Part shown: positions 1 through 7,818 of the stretch, piece after piece
Numbering within the stretch: position 1 is the first letter of the stretch
Layout: the number at the start of each line of letters is the position of its first letter
NCBI GenBank assembly: GCA_934646005.1
Contig: CAKUED010000007.1
Coordinates: 51,509 to 115,508 of the forward strand
Direction of reading: 5' to 3'
Length of the DNA stretch: 64,000 nt
Source of the DNA: an uncultured Oscillospiraceae bacterium
Lineage (GTDB): Bacteria; Bacillota; Clostridia; Oscillospirales; Oscillospiraceae
Position numbers and translations under genes: made by a program
Notes under the pieces: model-generated
The model's database searches: none
What the model saw: the letters and a program-made list of their open reading frames with translations, nothing else
What the model was told of the DNA's origin: nothing

Positions 1-1
1 G

Positions 2-727
2 CAGCCGGACGGCACGCTCCGAGCGTCCGACGAGCGCTGCTACGCCCTCTGGGGGCGCGAGCACGCGTGCGAAAACTGCACGTCGCAGTGCGCGCTCAAG
101 AGCGCGCATTGGAGCAGCAAGCTCGAGCTCAAGGACGCAACGCTTTTCTTTGTTCTCTCGCGCTATCTGCGCGTGGGAGAGCGCGGGTGCGTGCTGGAGC
201 TTGCCGCGCAGCTTGACGAGGTGCAGCGCGGCGGTCTGGCAGGCTCGGACGGACATCACCTGCTTGATTTTTACCACGATTCCCTCACGCAGGCATACTC
301 GCGCCTGTATCTGGACACGTTCCTGCCCAATCTGGAGCACGCCGACGGCGTCGCCATCGCGGACGTGGATCAGTTCAAGCACATCAACGACACCTACGGG
401 CATCCCGTCGGCGACGAGGCGCTGCGCGCCATCTCCGGCGTCATCCTCGGACGCATCCGTGAGACGGACACGCTCATCCGCTACGGCGGCGATGAGCTCC
501 TGCTCATCTTCCCGCAGATCGGCGAGGACGCCTTCCGGCAGCGGCTCACGCAGCTTCGCGAGGCGGTGCATCGGATCGTGCTGGCAGACGCGCCGGAGCT
601 GAGGCTGGACATCAGCATCGGCGGCGCGTACCGCGTATCGCCGCTGGCGGAGGCGATCCGTCAGGCCGATCAGAAAATGTATGAGCAAAAAGCCGCGCAC
701 GCGGCGGAAAGGGGTCAGGAGCTATGA
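2..727 (+). CDS. GGDEF domain protein (putative diguanylate cyclase), 5' partial
   Basis: The frame is open from the left edge, so the N-terminus is missing. The visible 5' part has a cysteine cluster (CENCTSQC, about 25 codons in). A GGDEF domain follows: the substrate-binding stretch DVDQFKHINDTYGH is intact and the active-site signature reads GGDEL. Known family role: synthesis of cyclic di-GMP from two GTP. The C-terminus overlaps the next gene (Hpt) by the ATGA pattern at 724-727, so the two are translationally coupled and probably act in one phosphorelay with the hybrid kinase downstream. The sensing domain lies outside the window, so its signal is unknown. Confidence is high for the domain, lower for catalytic activity. 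Confidence 0.85.
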   Translation, partial: QPDGTLRASDERCYALWGREHACENCTSQCALKSAHWSSKLELKDATLFFVLSRYLRVGERGCVLELAAQLDEVQRGGLAGSDGHHLLDFYHDSLTQAYSRLYLDTFLPNLEHADGVAIADVDQFKHINDTYGHPVGDEALRAISGVILGRIRETDTLIRYGGDELLLIFPQIGEDAFRQRLTQLREAVHRIVLADAPELRLDISIGGAYRVSPLAEAIRQADQKMYEQKAAHAAERGQEL

Positions 728-1074
728 CGCTTGCCCGATTTTACGAATCGCTCGGCGGCAGTCTCCCCGCCGTGCTCGCGCGCATCCCGTCGGAGGCGAT
801 GGTCCGCAAATTCGCGCGGATGTACGCCGGGGACACGAGCTGCGGCGAGCTGGAAGCCGCCGTGAAGGCAAAGGACTGGCAGACGGCGTTCCGCGCGGCG
901 CATACGCTCAAGGGTGTGGCGCAGAATCTCGGCTTTGCGCAGCTCGCGTGCGCCGCCGACGCGCTCACGGAGCATCTGCGCGGCGCAAGCCCCCTGACGC
1001 AGCCGGAGCTGCTGGAAGCCGTCAGAACCGCACACGCGCACGTCCTCTTTGTGCTGGAGGAACTCGACGCATAA
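724..1074 (+). CDS. Hpt (histidine phosphotransfer) domain protein
   Basis: This 116-aa protein is a single Hpt four-helix domain. The phosphorylatable histidine lies in AAHTLKGVAQNLG, the classic HTLKG motif near residue 60. Hpt proteins shuttle phosphate between receiver domains and hybrid kinases. The start ATG overlaps the GGDEF gene stop, and a hybrid sensor kinase with a receiver follows 245 bp later. A three-protein GGDEF/Hpt/hybrid-kinase relay is therefore likely (inference). Length is normal for a stand-alone Hpt protein. Confidence 0.85.
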   Translation: MTLARFYESLGGSLPAVLARIPSEAMVRKFARMYAGDTSCGELEAAVKAKDWQTAFRAAHTLKGVAQNLGFAQLACAADALTEHLRGASPLTQPELLEAVRTAHAHVLFVLEELDA

Positions 1075-1300
1075 AGCGTCCTCAAACGAAAACCGCTTCG
1101 CTGGGTTTCCGTTTGAGTAGGATTGCACTGCGCTGCGCGCATAATTTTTGTGCAGGCACAAAAATTCTACACTCCGCTCCGCGAGCAGAATTTTTGCCGA
1201 CGTACACGCCGCCGGCAAAAATGATTGGAATCACTTTTCGCCGTGCGCGGCGAAAACTCTGCGAGGCATTTTGAAAGTCCAACAACCTGAGATATTTGTT
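1075..1300. repeat. Array of short palindromes between signalling genes
   Basis: This intergenic stretch is almost wholly short inverted repeats. One hairpin flanks GCTTCGCT (1083-1117). Others are AATTTTTGTGC/GCACAAAAATT, a TGCCG...CGGCA hairpin, and TTTTCGCCG/CGGCGAAAA near 1236-1256. Several carry A/T-rich outer arms, so they could be terminators in either direction or clustered REP-like units. The Shine-Dalgarno of the next gene (GGAGG at 1302) lies just beyond. No protein-coding signal is convincing here. Confidence 0.5.
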
Positions 1301-1319
1301 TGGAGGTTGCAAAAATATC

Positions 1320-2927
1320 ATGTCGATCAAGACCTATTACGGCGAGGAGCTGTACTTTCAGGACGGCTCGGTCGCTTTGAGCGAGGATCTGGAGCAAAGC
1401 ATCCGCTCGCTTCTGACGCAGAATCACGGCGTCGGCATCATCGGCGGCTTTTATGAACCGGGGCTGCCGCTGGCGCTCATCAGCGCGCTCACGCTGGATA
1501 TGCTCGGCTATGAAAGCGCGGAGGACCTGAACGAGCGCTGCGGCGGCAGCATCCTCCCGCTGTTTTTCCCCGCCGGGGGCGAGGCGATGACGGAGAGCGC
1601 GTTCCGCGCCCTGCCGCCGATCAGCGAGCAGCGGATGGACAGCAAAAACGGGCAGCCGCTCTGGGTGCGCATCGTAAAGCGGGATCGCCCCGGCAAGGGG
1701 GCGCGGCGGATGTGGCTGATGTCGCTGTGCGACATCGACACCGTTCACAGCCGCGAGGAGCAGCTCCTGCACGCCAAGGAGGACGCCGAGCGCGCCAACC
1801 TTGCCAAAACGCACTTTCTCTCGCGCATGAGCCACGACATCCGCACGCCCATGAACGGGATGCTCGGCATGGCGCACATCGCGCAGGCGAATCTGGACGA
1901 TTCGGCGGTCGTCGCCGACGCGCTGCAAAAGATCATCACCGCCGGGCAGCAGCTCAAGCTGCTCATCGACGAGGTGCTGGACATGAGCCAGCTTGAAAGC
2001 GGGCGTGTGGAGCTGCTGCATGAGCCGTTCGACCTGCAAGCGGAGCTGGAAAAGGTGCACACGGTGCTCGCGACGCTTGCCGCCGAGCGCGGCGTGCGCT
2101 TTCCGCCGGCGCGCTATCTGCAGGGCGACAGCCTTGTGCGCGGCAGCCTGCTGCATATCTGCCGCGTGCTGGAGAACATCGTGACGAACGCCATCAAATA
2201 CACCCCCGCCGGCGGCAGCGTGGAGCGCTGGGTGGAGGAGAGCCCCATCGACGGCACGCACGCCATGTACCACTTTACCGTGCAGGACACGGGCGTGGGC
2301 ATGAGCGAGGAGTTCCAGCGGCATATGTTCGAGCCGTTTACCCGCGAGGGCGCGAGCGCCGCGCACGGCACGGGGCTGGGGCTTGCCATCACGCACGATC
2401 TGGTGGAAAAAATGGGCGGCACGATCGAAGTAAAAAGCGCCCCCGGCGCGGGCACGCGCGTCACCGTCAGCCTGCCGCTCGAGCGCATCCCCGAACCGCC
2501 GAAGCCCGCCGGGCACAGCGATGTGCCGTATCAGGCGCTGGGCGGACTGCGCGTGCTGCTGGCGGAGGACAACGACCTCAACCGCGAGATCGTGGAATTT
2601 CTGCTGCGGCAGGCGGGCGTGGAGGTCGAGTCGGTGTATACCGGCAGGCAGGCGCTGGAGACCTTTACCGCCTCGCGCCCCGGGCATTATGACCTGATTC
2701 TGATGGACGTGATGATGCCGGAGCTGTCGGGTCTGGACGCCACGCGCCGCATCCGCCGCTCTGCCCACCCGCAGGCAAAAACCATCCCCATCATCGCCGT
2801 CACGGCGAACGCCTTCGCCTCCGACGTGCGCGCCGCGCTGGACGCGGGTATGAACGAGCATATCGCAAAGCCCCTGGATAGCACCCGCCTCTACGCCGTA
2901 TTGCAGCGCTATTGCGGGAATAAGTGA
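1320..2927 (+). CDS. Hybrid sensor histidine kinase / response regulator
   Basis: This 535-aa cytoplasmic protein shows no transmembrane segment. In order it has: a PAS-like N-terminal sensor (about residues 1-140); a coiled linker; HisKA with phospho-acceptor His near 172 in SHDIRTPMNGML; a HATPase domain with N-box ENIVTNAIKYT and G-boxes DTGVGM and GTGLGL; and a C-terminal receiver (AEDNDLN acid pocket, phospho-Asp in LILMDVMMPE, Lys in AKPLD). I chose ATG 1320, 13 nt after GGAGG; an in-frame TTG at 1296 has no ribosome site. It follows the GGDEF and Hpt genes and probably exchanges phosphate with that Hpt protein. The absence of a membrane anchor suggests an internal or partner-delivered signal. 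Confidence 0.85.
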   Translation: MSIKTYYGEELYFQDGSVALSEDLEQSIRSLLTQNHGVGIIGGFYEPGLPLALISALTLDMLGYESAEDLNERCGGSILPLFFPAGGEAMTESAFRALPPISEQRMDSKNGQPLWVRIVKRDRPGKGARRMWLMSLCDIDTVHSREEQLLHAKEDAERANLAKTHFLSRMSHDIRTPMNGMLGMAHIAQANLDDSAVVADALQKIITAGQQLKLLIDEVLDMSQLESGRVELLHEPFDLQAELEKVHTVLATLAAERGVRFPPARYLQGDSLVRGSLLHICRVLENIVTNAIKYTPAGGSVERWVEESPIDGTHAMYHFTVQDTGVGMSEEFQRHMFEPFTREGASAAHGTGLGLAITHDLVEKMGGTIEVKSAPGAGTRVTVSLPLERIPEPPKPAGHSDVPYQALGGLRVLLAEDNDLNREIVEFLLRQAGVEVESVYTGRQALETFTASRPGHYDLILMDVMMPELSGLDATRRIRRSAHPQAKTIPIIAVTANAFASDVRAALDAGMNEHIAKPLDSTRLYAVLQRYCGNK

Positions 2928-2931
2928 GCAA

Positions 2932-2962
2932 AAAGCCTCCCCAAATGGGGAGGCTTTCGTTT
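2932..2962 (+). terminator. Intrinsic terminator after hybrid kinase
   Basis: The inverted repeat AAAGCCTCCCC-aaat-GGGGAGGCTTT begins 5 bp after the stop codon at 2927 and is followed by TCGTTTT. The A/T flanks allow function in both directions, but the gene layout indicates termination of the plus-strand signalling operon. Confidence 0.75.
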
Positions 2963-2967
2963 TCCCA

Positions 2968-3018
2968 AGGCTTCCCCCTGGGGGGAAGCTGTCGCCGTAG
3001 GCGACTGATGAGGGGAAG
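2968..3018. repeat. Dispersed repeat unit, copy 1 (GGCTTCCCC...GAAGCTGTCG type)
   Basis: A palindromic GGCTTCCCCC/GGGGGGAAGC head is followed by a second small hairpin (GTCGCC/GGCGAC) and CTGATGAGGGG. The same layout recurs at 3058-3108 (GGCTTCCC...GGGAAGCTGTCAGC...GCTGACTGATGAG), so these are members of one intergenic repeat family. Confidence 0.6.
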
Positions 3019-3044
3019 GGTCGTTGTTTTTGAGCCGGGGCGCG

Positions 3045-3242
3045 TTTGCACTATCCAAAGGCTTCCCTTGGTGACCAAGGGAAGCTGTCAGCGAAGCTGA
3101 CTGATGAGATCAGAAGGTCGCAGGTTTGCAAAGTACCCTCCCGCAGTAGTGCAGCAGAACGTACACCTTCTCATCCCTTCCGGGTTCGCTTCGCTCACCC
3201 ACCTCCCCTTGGTCACCAAGGGGAGGCTTTGGAGGGTGCAAA
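3045..3242. mobile_element. MITE-like element with about 40-bp inverted ends
   Basis: The left end (TTTGCACTATCCAAAGGCTT at 3045) and the reverse complement of the right end match over about 40 bp, including the internal palindrome CTTGGTGACCAAG / CTTGGTCACCAAG. Only about 100 bp lie between the ends and no transposase is encoded, so this looks like a non-autonomous miniature element sitting between convergent genes. No target-site duplication is obvious by eye. Confidence 0.55.
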
Positions 3243-3266
3243 AACGGAGTCGCCCCTTCCTCTATT

Positions 3267-3461
3267 TTATTTCACATCCTGCCCGTCGCGCAGAATTTGC
3301 CTTATATTTTTCTCCGCCTTGCTGCGCGGGAGCATGACCTCGTGCCCGCAGCCGGTGCAGCGCAGGCGGAAATCCATCCCCGTGCGCAGCACGAGCCACT
3401 GCCGGCTGCCGCAGGGGTGGTCCTTTTTCATCACCAGAATGTCGCCCAGACGCACATCCAT
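3267..3461 (-). CDS. DUF951 family protein
   Basis: A 64-aa protein beginning MDVRLGDILVMKKDHPCG and carrying a C-x(n)-C-x2-C arrangement (Cys in HPCG, then RCTGCGHEV) that suggests a small metal-binding or OB-like domain. It matches the widespread Firmicutes DUF951 family, usually found in housekeeping neighbourhoods and of unknown function. The start codon lies 1 bp beyond the rarA stop, so the two are co-transcribed and probably coupled. Confidence 0.85.
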   Translation of the reverse strand: MDVRLGDILVMKKDHPCGSRQWLVLRTGMDFRLRCTGCGHEVMLPRSKAEKNIRQILRDGQDVK

Positions 3462-3462
3462 T

Positions 3463-4734
3463 TTAACCGCCTGCCTTTCCCTTGATCTCGTCCCAATAGC
3501 GCTTTGCCGCCTGCTCGGTCTTGTTGTCGCCCGGGACATAATACTGCGTCCCCACCAGTGCGTCCGGCAGGTATTGCTGCCGCACCCAGTGGTTCGGGAA
3601 GCTGTGCGGGTACAGATACCCCTGTTCGCGCTCAAAGCCCGTGCCGTCGGCGTGCACATTTTGCAGCTCGCGCGGGATCGGTCCTGTTTTGCCCTTTTTC
3701 ACATCCGCCATCGCGCGGTCGATCGCCATGCAGCCGGAGTTGGACTTCGGCGCGGTCGCGAGCAGGATGACCGCGTCCGCCAGCGGCAGCCGCGCCTCGG
3801 GCAGCCCCAATTGCAGCGCGCTGTCCACGCACGCCTTCACGATCGAAAGCGCCTGCGGGTACGCGAGCCCCACGTCCTCCGCCGCCGAGCAGAGAATACG
3901 CCTGCACGCCGACGGAAGGTCTCCCGCCTCCAAAAACCGCGCCAGATAATGCACCGCCGCGTCCGCATCAGACCCGCGGATGGACTTCATCAGCGCCGAC
4001 AGCGCGTCAAAATGCTCGTCGCCGTCGCGGTCATAGCGCATCGCCGCGCGCTGCGAGAGCGCCTTCGCGTCCGCCATCGTGAGCGTCAGGACGCCGCCCT
4101 CCTGCCCTCCGGCGGCAAACAGCAGCTCCACCGCGTTCATCGCCTTGCGCATATCGCCGCCGCAGGCGTAGCAGATGTGCTCATACACACCGTCCTCCGC
4201 CTGCACCGTCACGCCGTTTTTCTCCGCCATGTAGCGCACCGCGCGCTGCACCGCCGGCAGCGCCTGCGCGGGCGTGACGGGCTTAAATTCAAACACCGTC
4301 GAGCGCGACAAAATGGCGTTGTAGACGTAAAAATACGGGTTTTCGGTCGTGGACGCGATGAGCGTGATCTTGCCGTTTTCGATATATTCCAGCAGCGTTT
4401 GCTGCTGTTTTTTGCTGAAATACTGAATTTCGTCCAGATACAGCAGCACGCCGTTCGGCGCTAAAAATGTGTCGAGCTGGGCGTAGATCTCCTTGATGTC
4501 GCCCGTGGAGGCGGTGGTGGCGTTGAGACGGCAGAGCTTGCGCTGCGTCTTGGCGGCGATGATGTTTGCCACCGTCGTCTTGCCCGTGCCGGACGGACCG
4601 TAAAAGATCATGTTCGGCACATGACCCGACTCGATGAGCCGCCGCAGCAGCCCGCCCGCGCCGAGGATATGCTCCTGCCCGCACACATCCGAAAGCTCCT
4701 GCGGACGCAAGGCATCCGCCAGCGGCTGATACAT
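3463..4734 (-). CDS. rarA: Replication-associated recombination protein A (AAA+ ATPase)
   Basis: This 423-aa protein has Walker A GPSGTGKTT near residue 50, Walker B LYLDEIQYF near 100, sensor region ASTTENPYF, and a C-terminal MgsA/RarA tetramerisation region. Length and layout are those of bacterial RarA (MgsA), homologous to Mgs1/WRNIP1. It acts at stalled replication forks, where it interacts with SSB and unwinds duplex ends. It is transcribed leftward with DUF951 downstream. It is ordinary chromosomal backbone and marks the left flank as host DNA. Confidence 0.93.
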   Translation of the reverse strand: MYQPLADALRPQELSDVCGQEHILGAGGLLRRLIESGHVPNMIFYGPSGTGKTTVANIIAAKTQRKLCRLNATTASTGDIKEIYAQLDTFLAPNGVLLYLDEIQYFSKKQQQTLLEYIENGKITLIASTTENPYFYVYNAILSRSTVFEFKPVTPAQALPAVQRAVRYMAEKNGVTVQAEDGVYEHICYACGGDMRKAMNAVELLFAAGGQEGGVLTLTMADAKALSQRAAMRYDRDGDEHFDALSALMKSIRGSDADAAVHYLARFLEAGDLPSACRRILCSAAEDVGLAYPQALSIVKACVDSALQLGLPEARLPLADAVILLATAPKSNSGCMAIDRAMADVKKGKTGPIPRELQNVHADGTGFEREQGYLYPHSFPNHWVRQQYLPDALVGTQYYVPGDNKTEQAAKRYWDEIKGKAGG

Positions 4735-4936
4735 AGATCCATCTCCTCTGCTGTGTTGATGCGTGTATTATACGAAATCGGGGCAGGATTTACAAGATGT
4801 GTGAACTGGAACTATACGGCTCTACATGACTCAAATTCTGAGCGGCAGCATCCCTGTAATATAAACTTTTGGATATTAGTTTAGCGTATCGTCACTACTC
4901 ATCTCTGCTAACAGATTTCAAATTGTAATCACGGAA

Positions 4937-6454
4937 CTACCACACATTGCAAATCGTGCGTAAGTCATCGCAAGCCACCTTCGCCAATTCTCTTGGCTCA
5001 AGTTTTTTTAGACCTCCGCCATATGTTCGGCACTCACTTTCTATTTCATCAGCATTGATTTTCTTTAGCTCTTCCCATACTCGGAAAACAATGTCAGGAT
5101 TTTTAGATATTACCTGCTGCAATGGTTCTTTCGGGTAAAGCATCAGATATGAGTTCGTCGCAATTGCATTCGATATATTCAAAATAAAGCGAACAGGTGC
5201 GTTACCTGTGCTGCTTCTGCCCATATAGGAGCAAAGAAACCGCGTTGCCTGTCGCTGTTCCTGCCAATACCACGTTTTACGATTCCTGCAAAGATACTTA
5301 TTGCTTGTTTCCGCTATTCCTTCTTGAACGTATCTCCACAACGCAGGATAGCTTTCACACATTTCAGCTTCAGTCAATCCGCAGTCCAGCAGATAGTATT
5401 GTCGCTCCAGCTTTGGATTGCCAGCGCTGTCAGTTTCAATGCAATCCGTCTTTAGATTTCTCGGGCTTGGTAATATGGGCTTAAAAAAAGTCATATCAAG
5501 ACCTAAATCCTGTATTTTTTTCTGGTCAAGGATGAAGAAGCTATTATCACCCGTTGCAAGCCCACGTTTAACTATAAAATAGTCGCCAATGGTTACCTTT
5601 TCTTTCTTGATCTCACGAATATCCTTTTCAGGGAATCTTGTCCATTTTCCTTCAACTTGTAAGATAGATTTCTTAACAAGCCTGCTTTGCAGCGGAGTAT
5701 CGTGCGTACCGCCATATGAAAATTCAACGTCGTAATCCCCGGCAACTCTTTCGTTTTTGAACCAGACAACACACGAAGAAACTAATGCATCATCAAATTT
5801 CGGCTCATCTATGTCATATCTGTGTATGCGCAGCAAATGAACCTTATCAAGCAGGTACTTCTTTAATGCCGATCCATAATTTACATCCATAAACTCGCTT
5901 GGTATAAGCCACCCGCAAATTGCGCCTGCTGTAAGCCATTTGTGAGATAGCAGCATGAAATAACAGTGCAAGCCTGCCAGACCCGAAATGCTGATCCCAG
6001 TTTCTTTTTTTATGCGCTCCCCCAGAATGATTTTTTCTTCCTGCGCCATATATTGATGCCTTACGTATGGCGGATTTGTAATCAAGAGATTGTACTTTCC
6101 ATCAGGTTTAGAATGAGTAAAATCAGCATTCCGTACTTGAACAAGGTCGTCGTGCCAAATTGATCTCGCGCTACCATAGTATGCAGGATCTATCTCAATC
6201 CCTGTTGCACGTTTGATTTCTTTCCCTGTGTCTCCGATTTGCTGAATAAGCGCAGAATACAAAGCCCCTGTCCCAAAAGCAGGCTCTAAAAATGAAATCG
6301 CATCTTCATGCAGCAAGGCAAGTCCGTATGACAGAATTTCTCTTGCCAAAAGCGTCGGCGTTGCAAACTGCCCATGCATTCTACGCTCTTCTAGACTTTT
6401 TGTTTCATCAATATTGTGCTGCACTCGCTCTCGGAGCATCTCCAACCCGGTCAT
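4937..6454 (-). CDS. Adenine-specific DNA methyltransferase of a XamI-type restriction-modification system
   Basis: This is an Eco57I/N6-adenine class MTase of about 505 aa. The SAM-binding region FLEPAFGTGALYSAL is followed by the catalytic motif LLITNPPYVRHQYM (NPPY). The C-terminal half presumably holds target recognition. I chose ATG 6454 because its ATGA overlaps the endonuclease stop; an in-frame upstream ATG exists at 6493. It protects the host from the upstream-encoded XamI-like nuclease. The gene is visibly AT-rich compared with rarA on one side and sigK on the other, which points to horizontal gain. Confidence 0.85.
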   Translation of the reverse strand: MTGLEMLRERVQHNIDETKSLEERRMHGQFATPTLLAREILSYGLALLHEDAISFLEPAFGTGALYSALIQQIGDTGKEIKRATGIEIDPAYYGSARSIWHDDLVQVRNADFTHSKPDGKYNLLITNPPYVRHQYMAQEEKIILGERIKKETGISISGLAGLHCYFMLLSHKWLTAGAICGWLIPSEFMDVNYGSALKKYLLDKVHLLRIHRYDIDEPKFDDALVSSCVVWFKNERVAGDYDVEFSYGGTHDTPLQSRLVKKSILQVEGKWTRFPEKDIREIKKEKVTIGDYFIVKRGLATGDNSFFILDQKKIQDLGLDMTFFKPILPSPRNLKTDCIETDSAGNPKLERQYYLLDCGLTEAEMCESYPALWRYVQEGIAETSNKYLCRNRKTWYWQEQRQATRFLCSYMGRSSTGNAPVRFILNISNAIATNSYLMLYPKEPLQQVISKNPDIVFRVWEELKKINADEIESECRTYGGGLKKLEPRELAKVACDDLRTICNVW

Positions 6455-7416
6455 ATTCCCAGCTTTTCCAAATCGCTTATCCTGTGCTCCCATATCCAGT
6501 CGATCCCCTCCGCAGCCTCATATCCTAAATAGCCAGAGTTAAAATAACCGCATAAGAATAATGAATAGGATACATGATCGCCAAAAGTATTTTTTAATTG
6601 CTGCATTTTTACGGCTTCTTCCTTCCGGCGCTTATTCACATTCGTAAAATCACCCGCAGATTTTGCCTCAACGAACAACGGAATATCTCCAGCATCTGCC
6701 GATAAGGGCATAATTGCAACATCAACAGGAATGTTAACTTTATTGCCTTCTGTTCCTGCGACAAAAACAGGCACATTTGTATGAAAAGAAAATGTCCCTG
6801 CCGGCATTTCGTCATAACGAGTCCCATTTTTCGCTAATTCATATCCCTTGCTTTTCAAAAACGATGTTATTGCTGTGAGCTGTCTTTTTTCCTGTGCATT
6901 CCTAATAATCGGGTCAGCCACAGCCCCACACAATCTGTCAGCGACTATCGTTGAAGCGCGCATAGTTTCCGCCTCGTCAGGAGTTCTGGCATCTGCTAGC
7001 CAAGTAAATATATCCGGGTCAACCATCTTTCTTATGACGTCTGAAATTTTTTGAAGTTCAACTGTGAGCTGCGTTTTCTTCATCCTTGGCGAAATATGGG
7101 GTCTTGCAGTATCCTCCATATTTTGGACAAGGCTTTTTGAAGCACCTGCTAAGCCGATTAGTCTATCCCTTGCAAGAGGCGGGCAAGTTGCCATCCTCAA
7201 GATCGGTAATACCTCAGGATGGCATTTCAACACCGCAGGTGAAATGTTGCTCAAATAATCCGTTTTCTGCAACGCCCGTTCAACACGCCTTGTAGTTAAA
7301 ATACGCGATTCTCTAAAAGCCATTGGCGCAAACTCCATAAACCACGTATTATACAGATCCACCGATGAATTAATATCGCTCTTCCACAGTTGTGGTCTAT
7401 CAAGATTAATCCCCAT
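6451..7416 (-). CDS. XamI-family type II restriction endonuclease
   Basis: This 321-aa protein opens MGINLDRPQLWKSDI and contains RMATCPPLARDRLIGL, which I recognise as the XamI restriction endonuclease family (the prototype cuts GTCGAC). A PD-(D/E)xK-like segment is plausible around PVDVAIMPLSAD...PLFVEAKSAG near residues 225-255. It precedes its methyltransferase in one operon with overlapping stop and start. The pair forms an AT-rich island between rarA and sigK, just outside the 54-kb element. The cognate site in this strain is inferred only from the family. Confidence 0.85.
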   Translation of the reverse strand: MGINLDRPQLWKSDINSSVDLYNTWFMEFAPMAFRESRILTTRRVERALQKTDYLSNISPAVLKCHPEVLPILRMATCPPLARDRLIGLAGASKSLVQNMEDTARPHISPRMKKTQLTVELQKISDVIRKMVDPDIFTWLADARTPDEAETMRASTIVADRLCGAVADPIIRNAQEKRQLTAITSFLKSKGYELAKNGTRYDEMPAGTFSFHTNVPVFVAGTEGNKVNIPVDVAIMPLSADAGDIPLFVEAKSAGDFTNVNKRRKEEAVKMQQLKNTFGDHVSYSLFLCGYFNSGYLGYEAAEGIDWIWEHRISDLEKLGI

Positions 7417-7611
7417 CTCTTTTGCCTTTCTCTATTCTACTCTGCTCTTTTCAATATCATCGAATACACAAACAACGTCCTCTTCAATGAATGGTAGCAC
7501 AGCGCGGCAGGATTTGCAATAATTTCTCCCGTTTTCCTTGCCGCGAATGCGTCAGCCGCGCGAATTTGGACTTGCCGGGGCGGAATAGAGTAGAGCATGG
7601 AGGTGGGAGTC

Positions 7612-7818
7612 ATGTTCTCAGCCGCGGTATGGCTGATGCTCAGCGGGATGCTCTGCTCGCTGCGTATTTCGGCGGGCGGCGGGTCGTTTCCAAAGCCGCT
7701 CAGCGCGCAGGAGGAGCAGCACTATCTCGCGCTCGCCGCGCAGGGCGATCTCGACGCGCGCAACATCCTCATCGAGCGCAACCTGCGCCTGGTGGCGCAC
7801 ATCATGAACAAGGGCTGA
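7612..7818 (+). pseudogene. sigK: sigK 5' part (pro-sigma-K N-terminus), interrupted by the 54-kb element
   Basis: The encoded segment starts [16 protein letters not shown], a hydrophobic pro-sequence like that removed from pro-sigma-K, followed by [20 protein letters not shown] and [11 protein letters not shown], the start of sigma region 2. ATG 7612 is chosen because GGAGGTGGGAG lies 5-10 bp upstream, inside the ORF that begins at 7597. The sigma sequence stops matching after the Met codon at 7804-7806, and NKG-stop is then read from the mobile element. The rest of sigma-K is found 54 kb away at 61890. The gene is not dead: site-specific excision would restore it as one 231-codon reading frame. 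The product would drive late mother-cell gene expression during sporulation. Confidence 0.93.

Noticed and set aside
1167..2861. 564-aa ORF antisense to the hybrid kinase
   Set aside because: High-GC shadow: the opposite strand has complete kinase and receiver motifs; the antisense product is His/Arg-rich without family features.
3046..4464. 472-aa plus-strand ORF through the MITE and rarA
   Set aside because: Starts inside the repeat and runs antisense to rarA, whose AAA+ motifs are intact.
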